Assembly (NCBI GenBank): GCA_029962745.1
Contig: CM057165.1
Coordinates: forward strand, 20,296,516-20,360,515
Length of the DNA: 64,000 bases
Reading direction: 5' to 3'
DNA from: Echinometra lucunter
Taxonomy: Eukaryota > Echinodermata > Echinoidea > Camarodonta > Echinometridae
Part shown: one piece after another, positions 46,764-56,400 of the stretch
Layout of the letters: each line of letters opens with the position of its first letter
How positions within the stretch are numbered: the first letter of the stretch is position 1
Notes under the pieces: generated by a model
Database searches by the model: none
What the model was told of the DNA's origin: nothing
The model's input: the letters and a program-made list of their open reading frames with translations, nothing else
Position numbers and translations under genes: made by a program

Positions 46764-48394
46764 CAGGGGCGTAACAGGTACCTGTTATCAGGGGGGGGGG
46801 GGGGGGCAGACCCCAAAATTTCCCGGTAACTAGTCTATGTCTAGAATCTGTGGCGTAGCTACGACTGCATTTTAGGAGGACGGTAGTGCTCCACCGGCGT
46901 AAATCCAATTTGAGGAGTGGGGGATGAAAAACTTTTTAAACGATTTTTCCCTCTCACACGAAGCGAGCGAGCAGAAAATAACCACTTTTCTGGTTTTGAA
47001 TCGCATTTTCGAATAAGAATTCTAAACTATGACGAAAGAGCGAAGTGATCGAGCCCAAAATAACCACTTTTCTCGATTTTAATCGCATTTTCGGATGGAA
47101 ATCCTAAGATTTTGACGAGCGAGCGAAGCGAGCGAGCCAAAAATAACCACTTTTTTTGTTTTCGGTAGCATTTTCAAATAGAAATTCTAAAATATGATGG
47201 TGTTTATGATAGATATTCAGAATTTTTACTAACTGATTAATCAAAATATATTTTCTTCCTTAAAAAGTGTGTCTGCCTGGGGGGAAATTTGTACACACCA
47301 TCCCCCCCTCCCCGTAGTGGGGGTGATAGATCCCCCACCCCCTGGAATTTACGCCAATGTAGTGCTCCCTAGAGGGGAGGGGTAATTTTCCCCCTCCCGC
47401 GCGAAGCGCGGAAGCTCCGACGTTTCTTTGAATTGTTAGTTGTCGGTAATCAAGTTAAATCTTCTGCGGCGTAACTACGATTTCATTTTTAGGGAGATGG
47501 TAGTGCTCCGTAGGGGATGCAGGAAGCTCCGACGTTTTTTTCTTTTTGCTGTCAGTTCCCGCTTGTCTTACACTTTCTGCTTGTTATCGGGGGGGGGGGG
47601 GGGGAGCGGGCATAGCCAAAAATTTCCCGGTAATTTAGTCTAGAATCAGTGATTTCATTTTAGGAGGACGATAGTGCAAAGCGCGCTCCCTAGGCATGCT
47701 AGGGGTAGGGTGCAGGGATGGTGATTTTCCCCTCCCGCGCGAAGCGCGGAAGCTCTGACGTTTCTTTGAATAAATATTGTTCGTTGACTTTTCCCTGCCT
47801 CTTACATTGCTTTGTTCCTACTATGTATTCTATTTTGATGAAATACGCTGTTCTTGTCAATGTGATTGTTTATTATGCATGGTGAAAATAAATAAACAAA
47901 CAAACAAACATTCTCTGCCTGTTATCGGGGGGGGGGGGGGGGGGGGGACAGAGCCGAAAATTACCCGGTATCTAAGTCTAGAAATAGAATATGCGGAGGT
48001 GAGCCCGCACCGCGATTTGCTTGTTGCGAAGCCCTTAGCGGGTGGTGCCCAGGGTTCTGGCTTAGGGCCCCTGATGGGGTCTACAGGGAAAGCCACTGCG
48101 GGGGTCCAGGGAGTGGAGCCCCCGGAAGCTCCGGGGTTTGGGTACTAAATTTTCCCTCATTTCTTTTGTTTCCCTTTGCCTTTTTTCTTTTTCCCCCTTT
48201 CCCTCTTTTCCCCCCTCTCTCTTCTTCTCTATCCCCCTTTTCCTTTTTTCTTTCCCGTTCTCCTTCTTCCTTTCCCTTTCTCCTTTTTCTCTCCCTTATA
48301 CTCCTTCTTTCTTTTCCTTTCTTCTTCTTTACCCTCCCTTTCATTTTTTCCCGGTGGTTTGGTGCCCCCCCTGCCCCCGGCTGTTACGCCACTG
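46764..48394. mobile_element. Nested CAGTGGCGTAAC-family elements, 1.6 kb
   Basis: CAGGGGCGTAACAGGTACCT at 46764 and GGCTGTTACGCCACTG ending 48394 are inverted ends. Between them several partial copies of the same family recur: GGCGTAGCTACGACTGCATT at about 46853, GCGTAACTACGATTTC at 47469, CTTGTTATC plus G run at 47580, and CTGTTATC plus G run at 47918. GAAGCTCCGACGTTTCTTTG appears at 47409 and, with changes, at 47523 and 47748. AAATAACCACTTTTC occurs three times with about 82-bp spacing at 46975-47155. This points to repeated insertion of related elements or unequal exchange among them. Confidence 0.75.
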
Positions 48395-48555
48395 AAACTG
48401 AAGTACTTGCATATCATAAATAGATTAATATCAAAATTTTTTTTTTTTTTTACCCGATACTTCGTCATTTGAAGGTAGTTTTCTCACGAATATTCGCGTA
48501 AAAGATTAGTCTTATGTCAATGACCACAATTGCTAAAAATCACATTTTTACCACA

Positions 48556-48658
48556 CGATTTACCCGACCTTTCGTAAATACAGGGGGCTGTTTTCACGAA
48601 AAGTCGGGTTACGCGATTACACGGCCCGACGCGATCACCCGATGGTTCGAAGTAAGCC
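48556..48658 (-). repeat. Right terminal inverted repeat of the Mutator-like element
   Basis: Inverted partner of 43038-43142. It retains the same internal hairpin (CCCGACCTTTCGTAAAT against TTTTCACGAAAAGTCGGG). A related CCCGATACTTCGTC string lies subterminally near 48453. Confidence 0.85.
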
Positions 48659-49312
48659 GTGCAGACGTCGGGTCAAGGTTTTCCTGAGATTATATAAACA
48701 CTTTTCATTGGACTTCTCAATTAAACACAGGAATAATGCCTGCAGAAATAGGTAAAAATATTCCCTCAGGTATGCAGTATTCAGTTTTTCTGAGAGTAGG
48801 GCCTCCAAAAGAGGGGGGGGGGGGGGGGGGGGTTCCCACTAAAGAAAGCACACGAATTGCGAATCGCTAGCAATATTCGCCGATTCACATTACATTTCAT
48901 TTCATTACACAATGCTATTGCTATTTGAACATAATCACTGTGACCACCTAATTTGCCATTAGGCAACCTAACCAACTGTATTGGTTGCCTGGCTGGCAAC
49001 CAAGGAAAAAGTGAAGTGAGAGCCCTGTGAATCTTTACTAAAGCTTTAAGACAGGCTTTACAATCAATGGTAATTGTTACCATATACATGTATCCTCACG
49101 AATGTAAATCTAGTCAATTTTGTAAACCAAAACCATCGAGAGCTAGCTGCTGCGCTCCAGGCCGGCCAGCTCGGCAGGCTCGGTGCTGCATCTGCGCTGT
49201 GATACACTGTGAACAATCAGCTGACGCGCACAGCTGATCAATCAGCTGTGCGCGTGACGTTTTAACCTGCGCGGTAGGGATGCGCAGAAACATAACTGTG
49301 GAACGTCCTTAA

Positions 49313-50825
49313 GTACAGACCACCGTCTGGAGTATTCTCGTACTGTACAACACGTAATACGCCATTATCAAGGGTTTTCTGTTTACAAATTCATGCCATA
49401 GAGATATGTATTTCTATGATTCATGCCCACTAATACATGGGACTAGGGACAGGTAGGCCTAACAAATTCTCGAACTGTCTGTGATGAGCATGATGAAAAC
49501 TGTGACCATGTCCATGGAAATGAGAGTGACTACTAGTACTAACTTTAACTGTATCCCAAACACAAATTAAGTCCTAAGTTATGTTCAATGCAGTGCTCGG
49601 AAATTCGAGAATGGGCATTATTGAGCAAGTGAAAAGAAAATGTCAGAAATATAGACGTATAACTTACATGAAAAAAAAACAGGCCGTCATCACCATGCAT
49701 GCACTGGCCATATACTAGTATCACCAACATCGACAAGTTTCGCAAGATTTGGATGATCCTACAGCACGTATTTCCCATAGACAAATTCACCGCACGCAAC
49801 TCTCAAAACTGGCCAGGGCCAAGGGGGTGGAGCCGACGTACGTCATCAAACTTCTTGCTTGTGATTGGTCAAAAGTGGAAATTGCCGTATCCCAAACCGT
49901 ATCAAATCGCTCCCAGAGCGATCGCATAAAAACCGTTCCGGTTACCGTTCCGGCTATCACGGCTACGTCCGTGTTTGGTGTGACCGGTAGCATTGGAATA
50001 CTACAGGAGCGATTCATTTCCACCGTTTTTGTGCACCGTACTACCGGATACGGGCCCGGACCGTAGCCCGGACCGGACTCGGTGTGTGGAGGCCTTAAGG
50101 GCATGTTGGCGAAGTCTGACGTAATAATAGTACTTTCTAGGCGCCGTGAGTAGCCCGTGGGAAGGATGTGTTTGAAACAAGATTATTATTACTGTCATTA
50201 GATCATTATCACTGTAATTTTTATTCGTATTATTATCATTATCTACAAGCATTTGCTTCCAAGGTTTCCTCCACATTTCTGTTATGATTAATCTTGCTCC
50301 ATGTATCTTATTATTATTATCTTAGACTATTTGTTATTTACTTCAAATTCAACATATGTATTTCAATGTTGTTCTATTATATTTTGTTATATTATGGAAA
50401 AGACTTGTTTCATCACAGAAAATGTGGAAATAAAACCTAAATGAAATTATCATTATCATTATAATGATCATATTGAAATTTGTATCATTATTATTATTGT
50501 TATTAGCAGCAGCAGCAGCAGCAGCACTAGTAGTAGTAGTAGAAGTAGTAGTAATAGTAATTGTTATGAGAACAGTTATGAGAACAGTTATGAGAACAGT
50601 TATGAGATAATACCACTATCGATATCATTTGTTATCATTATTTAATCATTAAACGCAATATTGTTTCGATTTGGGCTTTCTGTTCATTCTTGTGATTTTA
50701 CTCTGATGAGTGCATGCCGAAAAGCTTCAGTATGTTCGTGTTAAATGCTATTTTCCGATTTTACAGTACCAAACACTTATTCAGTTATTTAATCATTGTT
50801 TATTATCAATATCATTATTATGCAG
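49313..50825. other. Intergenic or intronic stretch upstream of the methyltransferase-like exon
   Basis: A GC-richer block at 49800-50100 rich in CCGG motifs (ACCGTTCCGGTTACCG, CGGACCGTAGCCCGGACCGG) ends GTGTGTGGAGGCCTTAAGG and resembles one end of an inverted-repeat element, but no partner is seen. (ATT/ATC)n lies at 50175-50240. (AGC)n(AGT)n lies at 50505-50548. Four tandem copies of a 12-bp ACAGTTATGAGA unit lie at 50567-50612. No upstream exon of the following gene is recognised. Confidence 0.45.
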
Positions 50826-51001
50826 GCGAACTGCGATGCATATTTTACCCCATTAAGCACATCCCAAGAGAGCACCAAGACGAATTCATCGATGACGTCT
50901 ACAAGTGGATACATGACGTCACGCCTAAGAGATCTAAGGACGTTCTGCAGGGTGAGGTGGGGCGCGTAGAGTTCATGACTATTGTGGCTACCAAAGAATG
51001 A
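50826..51001 (+). CDS. Terminal exon, JHAMT-like SAM-dependent methyltransferase (partial gene)
   Basis: The frame ELRCIFYPIKHIPREHQDEF, IDDVYKWIHDVTPKRSKDVL, EFMTIVATKE ends at TGA 50999-51001. A TTATTATGCAG acceptor at 50815-50825 fits a phase-1 intron (the exon begins with the last two bases of a Gly codon). The pattern (hydrophobic strand, IP, acidic/aromatic helix EFIDDVYKWI, final strand ending in VATK) resembles the C terminus of juvenile hormone acid O-methyltransferase-like proteins, a class I SAM methyltransferase family expanded in echinoderms and lancelets, where the natural substrate is unknown. GC content and codon use differ from the surrounding AT-rich DNA. The catalytic exons are not in view. 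The family call rests on about 57 residues and is tentative. An AATAAA lies at 51441. Confidence 0.45.
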
Positions 51002-51088
51002 TGCCCCGTCTACATGTCTTGTGGGGGTCCGCCCACTTGACCGAAGGCCCGCGAGACCGACTTTTTAAAATCTTATTTTCCTTCATCA

Positions 51089-51123
51089 GGTGCCGTGGTC
51101 GAGTGGTTTAAGGTGTCTCGTTG
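51089..51123 (+). mobile_element. tRNA-like 5' half, interrupted
   Basis: GGTGCCGTGGTCGAGTGGTT then TAAGGTGTCTCG matches the 5' half and box A of a Leu/Ser-type tRNA. It is cut at about 51123 by the CAGCGGCGTAAC element, so it is a SINE head or tRNA pseudogene used as an insertion site. Confidence 0.55.
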
Positions 51124-51370
51124 CAGCGGCGTAACATGTGCCTGTTATCTGAGGGGGAGGGGGGCAGAGCCAAATATTTTCCGGTAACTCCGTCTAGAAT
51201 TAGTGGCGTAGCTAGGATTTCAGTTTAGGGGGCGGTAGTGAGCACGGGAAGCACGCTCCGGGGGGGGGGGGGGGGGGCGGGGAGGGGGGAGTGCCCCCCG
51301 CGAGAAGCTCCGACGTTCCTTTGAATCGTTCATTGACTGCTCCCACTCATCTTAATACGTCCTCTGCCTG
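51124..51370. mobile_element. CAGCGGCGTAAC-family element (partial)
   Basis: CAGCGGCGTAACATGTGCCT, GTTATC, a G-rich stretch, CAGAGCCAAATATTTTCCGG, then GTGGCGTAGCTAGGATTTC, a 17-base G run and GAAGCTCCGACGTTCCTTTG. It has the same block order as 46764-47430. The right end is not defined. Confidence 0.7.
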
Positions 51371-51829
51371 TTTCGAATTTGATAAACCTAGTAAAAAGAA
51401 AGATAGGCTTAGAAGTCCATGAAGAAAAGGGAAAGGTATTAAATAAAAGAAAAAACACGAAGAAATAGGAAATTCTGTATCCTCTGTTCTTTCTTCATGT
51501 ATTTCTTTATTCTTCCTCTCATCTGTCCTCTCCCATGTCCTATGTTTTTATTTGTTCTTCCTTCCATCTAGCTTCTTCTCTCTCCTTATGTATTTCATTG
51601 TTTTTTTTCTCCTTGAGATAAGATCAGGCTCAGCCATAGAACTCTATGGGCTCAGCTCGTTCGCGCACATTTACAGTGTATGATGTGCATGCATGCAGTG
51701 GATATCCTGCAATGGGTGCGCTGAGGACTTAGACTCGTTCACCATAGCACTTTTCGCGAAACTGCCTAGGCTGTGGTGTAAAACGGAAACGCGCGGCCGG
51801 GACGCGTGGATAAAAGAATGAAACACTCA

Positions 51830-53100
51830 AAAGGAAGGAAAGAGGTTTTAAAAGGTTTTATGATGTATAAAAGCTATTAATACGAGGACAAAGAAAGACA
51901 ACCAAAAGGGCCTACCCCTCCTCTACCTCTTCCGGGCTTTAGAAAGACGGAACAAAGCTATAGCTTTCAGCGATTCTGATCAAAGCCGTACCTTACGTCC
52001 ACAAACGGGCAGCGAATTCTATAGTAAGGTTGGGGTTGGGATGGGGATAATAGATCTTGAGTGACCGCTAAAGAAAGTAAGGAAAAACGTTTTCAAAAGG
52101 CGGGTGACTTTATGGATTAAATTTTGTTGAAAGTTGAAATGAAGATGGGTATAGTGAAAATAACCATTATTCTGTTCATGATCATGCTCTTTTCACTTCG
52201 CACCAATGTCTAAAAAAACAGATAGCACGTTCAAGTAAAAAAAGGTCGATTTAAAATGTTACAAAGTGGGTTGTCAGTGAACACGAGTATTTGCTTTAGA
52301 AGAGAGAAAAAATTAAAACTAAAAACAATAATTTCATCAAAGCATGCAAGTTCGCAAACCGGCTGCGACTTTTATCGCTGTTTTTGAAAGGTAACTTAAA
52401 GAAAGAAAGGGAACTGGGACAGCAAGAAGATGATTATTAGGAAGGAGAACATAGACTTGTATAGCCATGCCATTTTTTTTGGTCATTGTTAATATTAAAG
52501 CCATTTTCAAAAGTGGAGAAAAGAAGTGATCTTTTGTTGCCAAATTCGGATAAATAAACGTTGTGAAGACTCGTTTTCGTCATTTCCACTTGTAACAGAT
52601 AGCTTGAAGGAACGATGGAGTTTAAGAGAGAGAGAGGGAGAGAGAAAAGGAAGAGAAAAGAAAAAGGAGAATTTGATTGAAAAGAAAAGTATTTTTCTTG
52701 GAAGGGGTTAATAACTCATGTTACTAAAAGTGTAGAGAATGGACGATCCTTGATTAAGACATGTAAATCCAGTATGCAAATTTAGAATTTAACATGATTC
52801 CAAATTGTAATAAAAGAACGAGAGAGGGGGAGATTATAGAAGGAGTGAAAGAGGAAGAGAAAGGGAAAGAAAAGGGGAAAAGGAAAGAAAGAAGAAACAG
52901 AGAGACAGGGATCTATTTGAATTCATGTTCATGATAATTGGTACATTATTAATTAGACCAAAGTCAAAATAATGAGTCTTGGTTGTGATTTGATGGAGTG
53001 GGAGTAAACGGAATATACCAAAGAAAAGAAGAAGCTTGTTGGAACGACATCGGTGTCTGGCATGGTTGGTAATAAAGGGATATCTCTCTAGAACATTTGC
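51830..53100. repeat. Segmental tandem duplication, copy 1
   Basis: Landmarks shared with 53220-54230: CCTCTTCCGGG, GGGCAGCGAATTCTAT (52007), AATAGATCT, GTTTTCAAAAGG, GGGTATAGTG (52147), ATAACCATTATTCTG, GGGTTGTCAGTGA, TATTTGCTTTAG, AACTTGTATAGCCATG, GCTTGAAGGAACGAT and AGCTTGTTGGAACGACATCGG. Offset to copy 2 is 1.40-1.43 kb. Identity by eye is roughly 80-90 percent in blocks, separated by GA-rich simple sequence. Confidence 0.85.
52139..52299 (+). pseudogene. Small secreted-peptide-like frame, disrupted copy
   Basis: Starts ATG AAG ATG and reads MKMGIVKITIILFMIMLFSL, a basic start followed by a strongly hydrophobic run that would pass as a signal peptide, then stops at 52211. The downstream part in another frame, KWVVSEHEYLL before TAG at 52297-52299, matches the end of the copy at 53570-53733 (KWVVSDHEYLL). 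Small indels separate the two parts. Several differences between the copies fall at third codon positions (AAA/AAG, CAC/CAT, CAA/CAG, GAG/GAA), as expected if the sequence was once coding. Alternatively both are non-coding repeats. Confidence 0.25.
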
Positions 53101-53219
53101 AAAACCCTTGGAAGGTGTTAAATAAATAAATGACAGTATTGAACAAGGAATCCAAGGGCAAGGGTGTGAGTATTGGTCGAGATGGGGCCGGGCTTGGAGG
53201 AAGATGGTGTGACTGCGAC

Positions 53220-54230
53220 ACAAGAAAGGAAGGAAAGAAGTTTTCAAAAGGCTTGAGCAGTGATGAGTGTTTTATGACTTTCAAAAGCTAGAAAAGAGGA
53301 CAAAGAAAGGATAAGGAAAAGGACCTATACCCCTCCCCTGCCCCTTCCGGGTTTTTGCAAGACAGAACAAAGGTTTAGCTTTCAGTATTCTGATCAAAGC
53401 GTTGCCTTTAACGGGCAGCGAATTCTATGGCACGGGTGGGGGTGGCGATCGATAGGGCCAGGCCGGGAATGATGAGGAATAATAGATCTAGAGTTACGCT
53501 AAAAGAAAGTAAGGAAAATAAGTTTTCAAAAGGTAGTGGACCGTGGATTAATTTTTATTGAAATCAAAGTTAAGGGTATAGTGAAGATAACCATTATTCT
53601 GTCCATGATCATTCTCTTTACTTCGCATCAGTGTCTAAAAAAGGAAGAAGACCCAGATAGCACGTTCAAAAGAAAGATCGATTTTAAAAACACTACAAAA
53701 TGGGTTGTCAGTGACCATGAATATTTGCTTTAGTAGAGAACAAAAAAAAAAAAAAAAAAGAAGGTAAAATCAATCATTTAGAAAAGCTTGTAAGTTCACG
53801 AACCAGCTGCGAGTTTTATCGCTTTTTTAAAGGTGAGAGAAAGAAAAGGAACTGGAAGAAGAAGAAGAAGAAGAAGATTAGGAAGGAGAACACAAACTTG
53901 TATAGCCATGTCACTTTCTGTTTAAATGGTTAATGATTATTATCCAATTTTAAAAGTGGAGAAAAAAATGTAATGATAATTTTGTTGAATTAAGGGGGCA
54001 CTCTTGCCAAACTGGGGTAAATAAACGTCGAATAATACTCGAACTCGTTCCCGTCATTTCACTTGTTGGCTTGAAGGAACGATAGAGAGCAAGAGAGAGG
54101 GGGTCGAAAAGAAAGTAGAAAAGAAGGAGAAGAAGAAGAAGGAGAAGAAGAAGCAGAAGAAGAAAAGAAGAAGATGAAGCGTGTTCAAGCGACATAGGTG
54201 TTTGGGTGTATGGGCATTGTGGAGGAGATT
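53220..54230. repeat. Segmental tandem duplication, copy 2
   Basis: Partner of 51830-53100, shorter, lacking the copy-1 segment equivalent to about 52740-53000. It contains its own expansions, a (GAA)n run at 53855-53878 and a GAAGAAGAAGAAGG-type purine stretch at 54119-54175. Confidence 0.85.
53570..53733 (+). CDS. Small secreted-peptide-like frame, intact tail (uncertain)
   Basis: The frame GIVKITIILSMIILFTSHQC continues LKKEEDPDSTFKRKIDFKNT, TKWVVSDHEYLL and stops at TAG. A hydrophobic N-terminal run followed by a charged tail of about 35 residues would fit a small secreted peptide. There is no ATG in phase at the position where copy 1 has ATGAAGATG (here a 3-bp shorter AGTTAAGGG), so either the start was lost or the frame is entered by splicing (AAATCAAAG lies just upstream). 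No family is recognised. Evidence for coding is only the pattern of differences from copy 1. Confidence 0.25.
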
Positions 54231-55207
54231 GGTGGGGGTAGTACGTTAATGGCGCTGGCGGTTGAAAAATGGCACCATCATTTTTTATCTTCAATTCGCT
54301 TTCAAAATGATAACAGGTAGACTGAAATTATGGTGGCAAGAGAAACCAGTCTGTCAAAAAAAAAACAAAAAACAAAAATCAAACAAACAGACCAAAACAA
54401 AAACAAAAACAACAACAACAAAACCCACGATGTGCTGTAGAACCCGGGCAAAAAACAAGAACTCAGTAATCACCTGGTCGGGGTTTGCCAGTGCTAATTC
54501 TAATTCTTTAAAACATCAAATACTCAGTGTAGCTTATTCTAAATCGGACATAGAAGAAAAGAGGACTAAAGATTAAAGAAGGCGGAGAGGAAGAATAGGG
54601 AGAAAGGAGAATACTGTGTTGAGGAGTCTTTGGTTGTGTTTTGATGAAAAAAAAATTGTACCTTAACCACTGTACTATTCCTGTAACTCCTGTCCCACAC
54701 AAGGCGTCATTTTACTGACGCAGAACTACGTCAGCGACTGGCGCGAAAGTTAACGCTCCATATCATACAAAATGTTTCGTACAAAAACTCATAGTGCGAA
54801 AGTGCAAATATTGCGTTAGATTACCGGATGGTAGGCTTATTCCGGTATAGTCTTGATAAGCGCATTTTAATAATAACGCAATAATTGTCACGGACAATCT
54901 TGGACTCTTCATGGCGCAGTCAAAACTCCGTACATATTTTCAACCGATGTCTCAGAGTCCTTTCTTCATTGGCGGAAGCTTCGGCGCGTGATCATAATCA
55001 TGCAGCGAATGAAAGTCGAGATCGTTGGATGATGATCCCGGTCTTTCCTTTGTGTCCCCTCGCTTGACACGCAACGTAGGCGGGGTTTCAAGGCGATGCC
55101 ACCATCGGGCGATGGCTCAGGGGACGAATCACGTGAACACCGCGAGACTCAACTCACAGGTCGTGTCAGGTGATCACAGTTGCCATTTCTTCTGGCTACA
55201 CGACTAT
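54231..55207. other. Unique stretch downstream (minus strand) of the 56.8-kb exon
   Basis: (AAAAC)n-type repeat at 54357-54425. The part 54700-55207 is CpG-richer than its surroundings. On the minus strand a frame at about 55140-54960 reads DSSPEPSPDGGIALKPRLRC and further, which is protein-like in composition but lacks clear splice signals. It could be 3' UTR or another exon of the minus-strand gene at 56401-56816. Confidence 0.3.
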
Positions 55208-56399
55208 GGGTGCGTTCAAGCGATTTTTGGAAGCTAGAATCACAAACATGAATCACAAATCAAAACGCTGTTGCAAAACACGACTACTGCGAGAGAGCGT
55301 TCAAGCGATTTTTCATCAACGCTGATTCTTGCTCATTTCAAGCCCATCCACTGCGCATCGTACTGCGCAGTTTGACCCAAGAAGGTCAACTTTACCGACA
55401 TCATTTATTTGTGTCTATATTTTTCTTATGTTATTCTTTTTTTTTCATTCTATCTTCTTCTCTTTTCATCTTTTCTTATGTTAATCTTTGTTTTTCCTAC
55501 CTTCTTTTCTACGTTTCCTTATGTCATTTCTTTTAACTTTTTTTCTATCTTTCCTTGTTATTCTTTCTCTTCCCATCTTTTCTTATGTTATTCTTTGTTC
55601 TTTCCTACCTTCTTTTCTGTTTCCTTATTTTTTCTTTGTTTTTCCTTCTATCTTCTTTTCTTTCCATCTTTCCTTATGTGATTCTGTTTTCTTCTTCTAT
55701 CTTCTTTTTTCTGTTTTTCCTTATGTTATTCTTTGTTTTCGTCTATCTTCTTTTCTATCTTTCCTTATGTTATTCTTTTTTTTCCTTCTATCTTCTTTTC
55801 TGTCCATCATTCCTAATGTTATTCTTTGTTTTCGTCTATCTTCTTCTCTTTCCATCTTTCCTTCTTATTCTTTGTTATTCACTCCATCTTATCTTTTCTT
55901 ATTTTATTCTTTGTTTTCTCCCATCTTTTTTTCTATCTTTCCTTATGTTGTTCTTTGTTTTTCCTTCTTCTTCTCTGCCCATGTTTTCTTATGTTATTCT
56001 TTGTTTTCTTCTTCTATCTTCTTCTTTTTCGTCTTTTCCTGTTATTCTATCTTATTCTTTCTATCTCCTTATCTTTCAGCCTCTTCTTATATTATTCTTT
56101 GTTTTCTCCTTCTATCTTCTTTTCTACCTTTCTGTATGTTGTTTTATCTTTCTTCAAACCTTGGTGTGAAAGCAACAGTAGAATCATGATTGAGATCTCC
56201 GTTGCGTTCAATCGATTTTTAGCAACCGTGGTTCTGCAGAATCATGATTCAAAACGTACCTTTTACAGTGTTTCATGTTTGCATTTTGAAAGACGTTTAT
56301 TTTTACGACCTGCGAAAAATCGACTGAACGCAACCGTGGTTTAAACTAAACGTCTTTCAAAACCGTGATTCTAGGGTGAATGGTCGCTTGAACGCGGCC
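55208..56399. mobile_element. Inverted-repeat element with GTGCGTTCAAGCGA ends, 1.2 kb
   Basis: GGGTGCGTTCAAGCGATTTT at 55208 is mirrored by GGTCGCTTGAACGCGGCC ending about 56399. Subterminal blocks repeat the phrase with changes: GCGTTCAAGCGATTTTTC at 55301, TGCGTTCAATCGATTTTTAG at 56203, and AAAAATCGACTGAACGCAA inverted at 56315. The middle is a pyrimidine-rich minisatellite. The right end abuts the stop codon of the minus-strand exon at 56401. Confidence 0.7.
55405..56155. repeat. Pyrimidine-rich minisatellite
   Basis: Irregular tandem copies, 35-60 bp each, of CTTATGTTATTCTTTGTTTT followed by TCTATCTTCTTTTCTTTCC-like sequence, some 14-16 units. The long Phe/Leu/Ser frames in all three plus-strand phases arise from this composition. 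Confidence 0.9.
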
Positions 56400-56400
56400 T

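Larger units (their letters stand above)
43029..48667. mobile_element. Mutator-like DNA transposon, 5.6 kb, 9-bp target duplication
   Basis: GTGCAGACG occurs at 43029-43037 and 48659-48667 immediately outside inverted repeats of about 100 bp that start GGCTTACTTCGAACC (43038 onward, and inverted ending at 48658). Arms share TCGCGTCGGGCCGTGTAATC and GCGATTACACGGCCCGACGC. A 9-bp duplication with long G-starting terminal repeats is the known signature of Mutator/MULE elements. No MuDR-type transposase frame is visible inside. Much of the interior is other repeats, so this is a non-autonomous or gutted copy. It sits inside the 39285-49312 unit and is therefore younger than it. Confidence 0.8.
39285..49312. 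mobile_element. Composite unit of about 10 kb with 16-bp terminal inverted repeats and TTAA flanks
   Basis: TTAAGGACGTTCCACAGTTA begins at 39285. Its exact complement TAACTGTGGAACGTCCTTAA ends at 49312. Taking TTAA as the target duplication leaves 16-bp ends starting GGACGTTCC. The left part holds a 227-bp satellite, the middle a nested Mutator-like element (43038-48658), and the right subterminal part a GC-rich hairpin near 49222-49262 (CAGCTGACGCGCACAGCTG and its inverted partner). Removing the nested element leaves about 4.4 kb without a transposase frame, so it would be non-autonomous. TTAA flanks fit Kolobok or piggyBac families, but GGA does not match either canonical terminus well. That the two ends belong to one insertion is inferred from perfect 20-bp inverted identity. 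Confidence 0.65.

Noticed and set aside
48138..48472. Phe/Pro-rich and Lys/Arg-rich frames
   Set aside because: Derived from a CT-rich tract inside a CAGTGGCGTAAC-family element.
55409..56344. Frames of up to 233 codons rich in Phe, Leu and Ser
   Set aside because: They follow from the pyrimidine minisatellite and are open in all three plus-strand phases.
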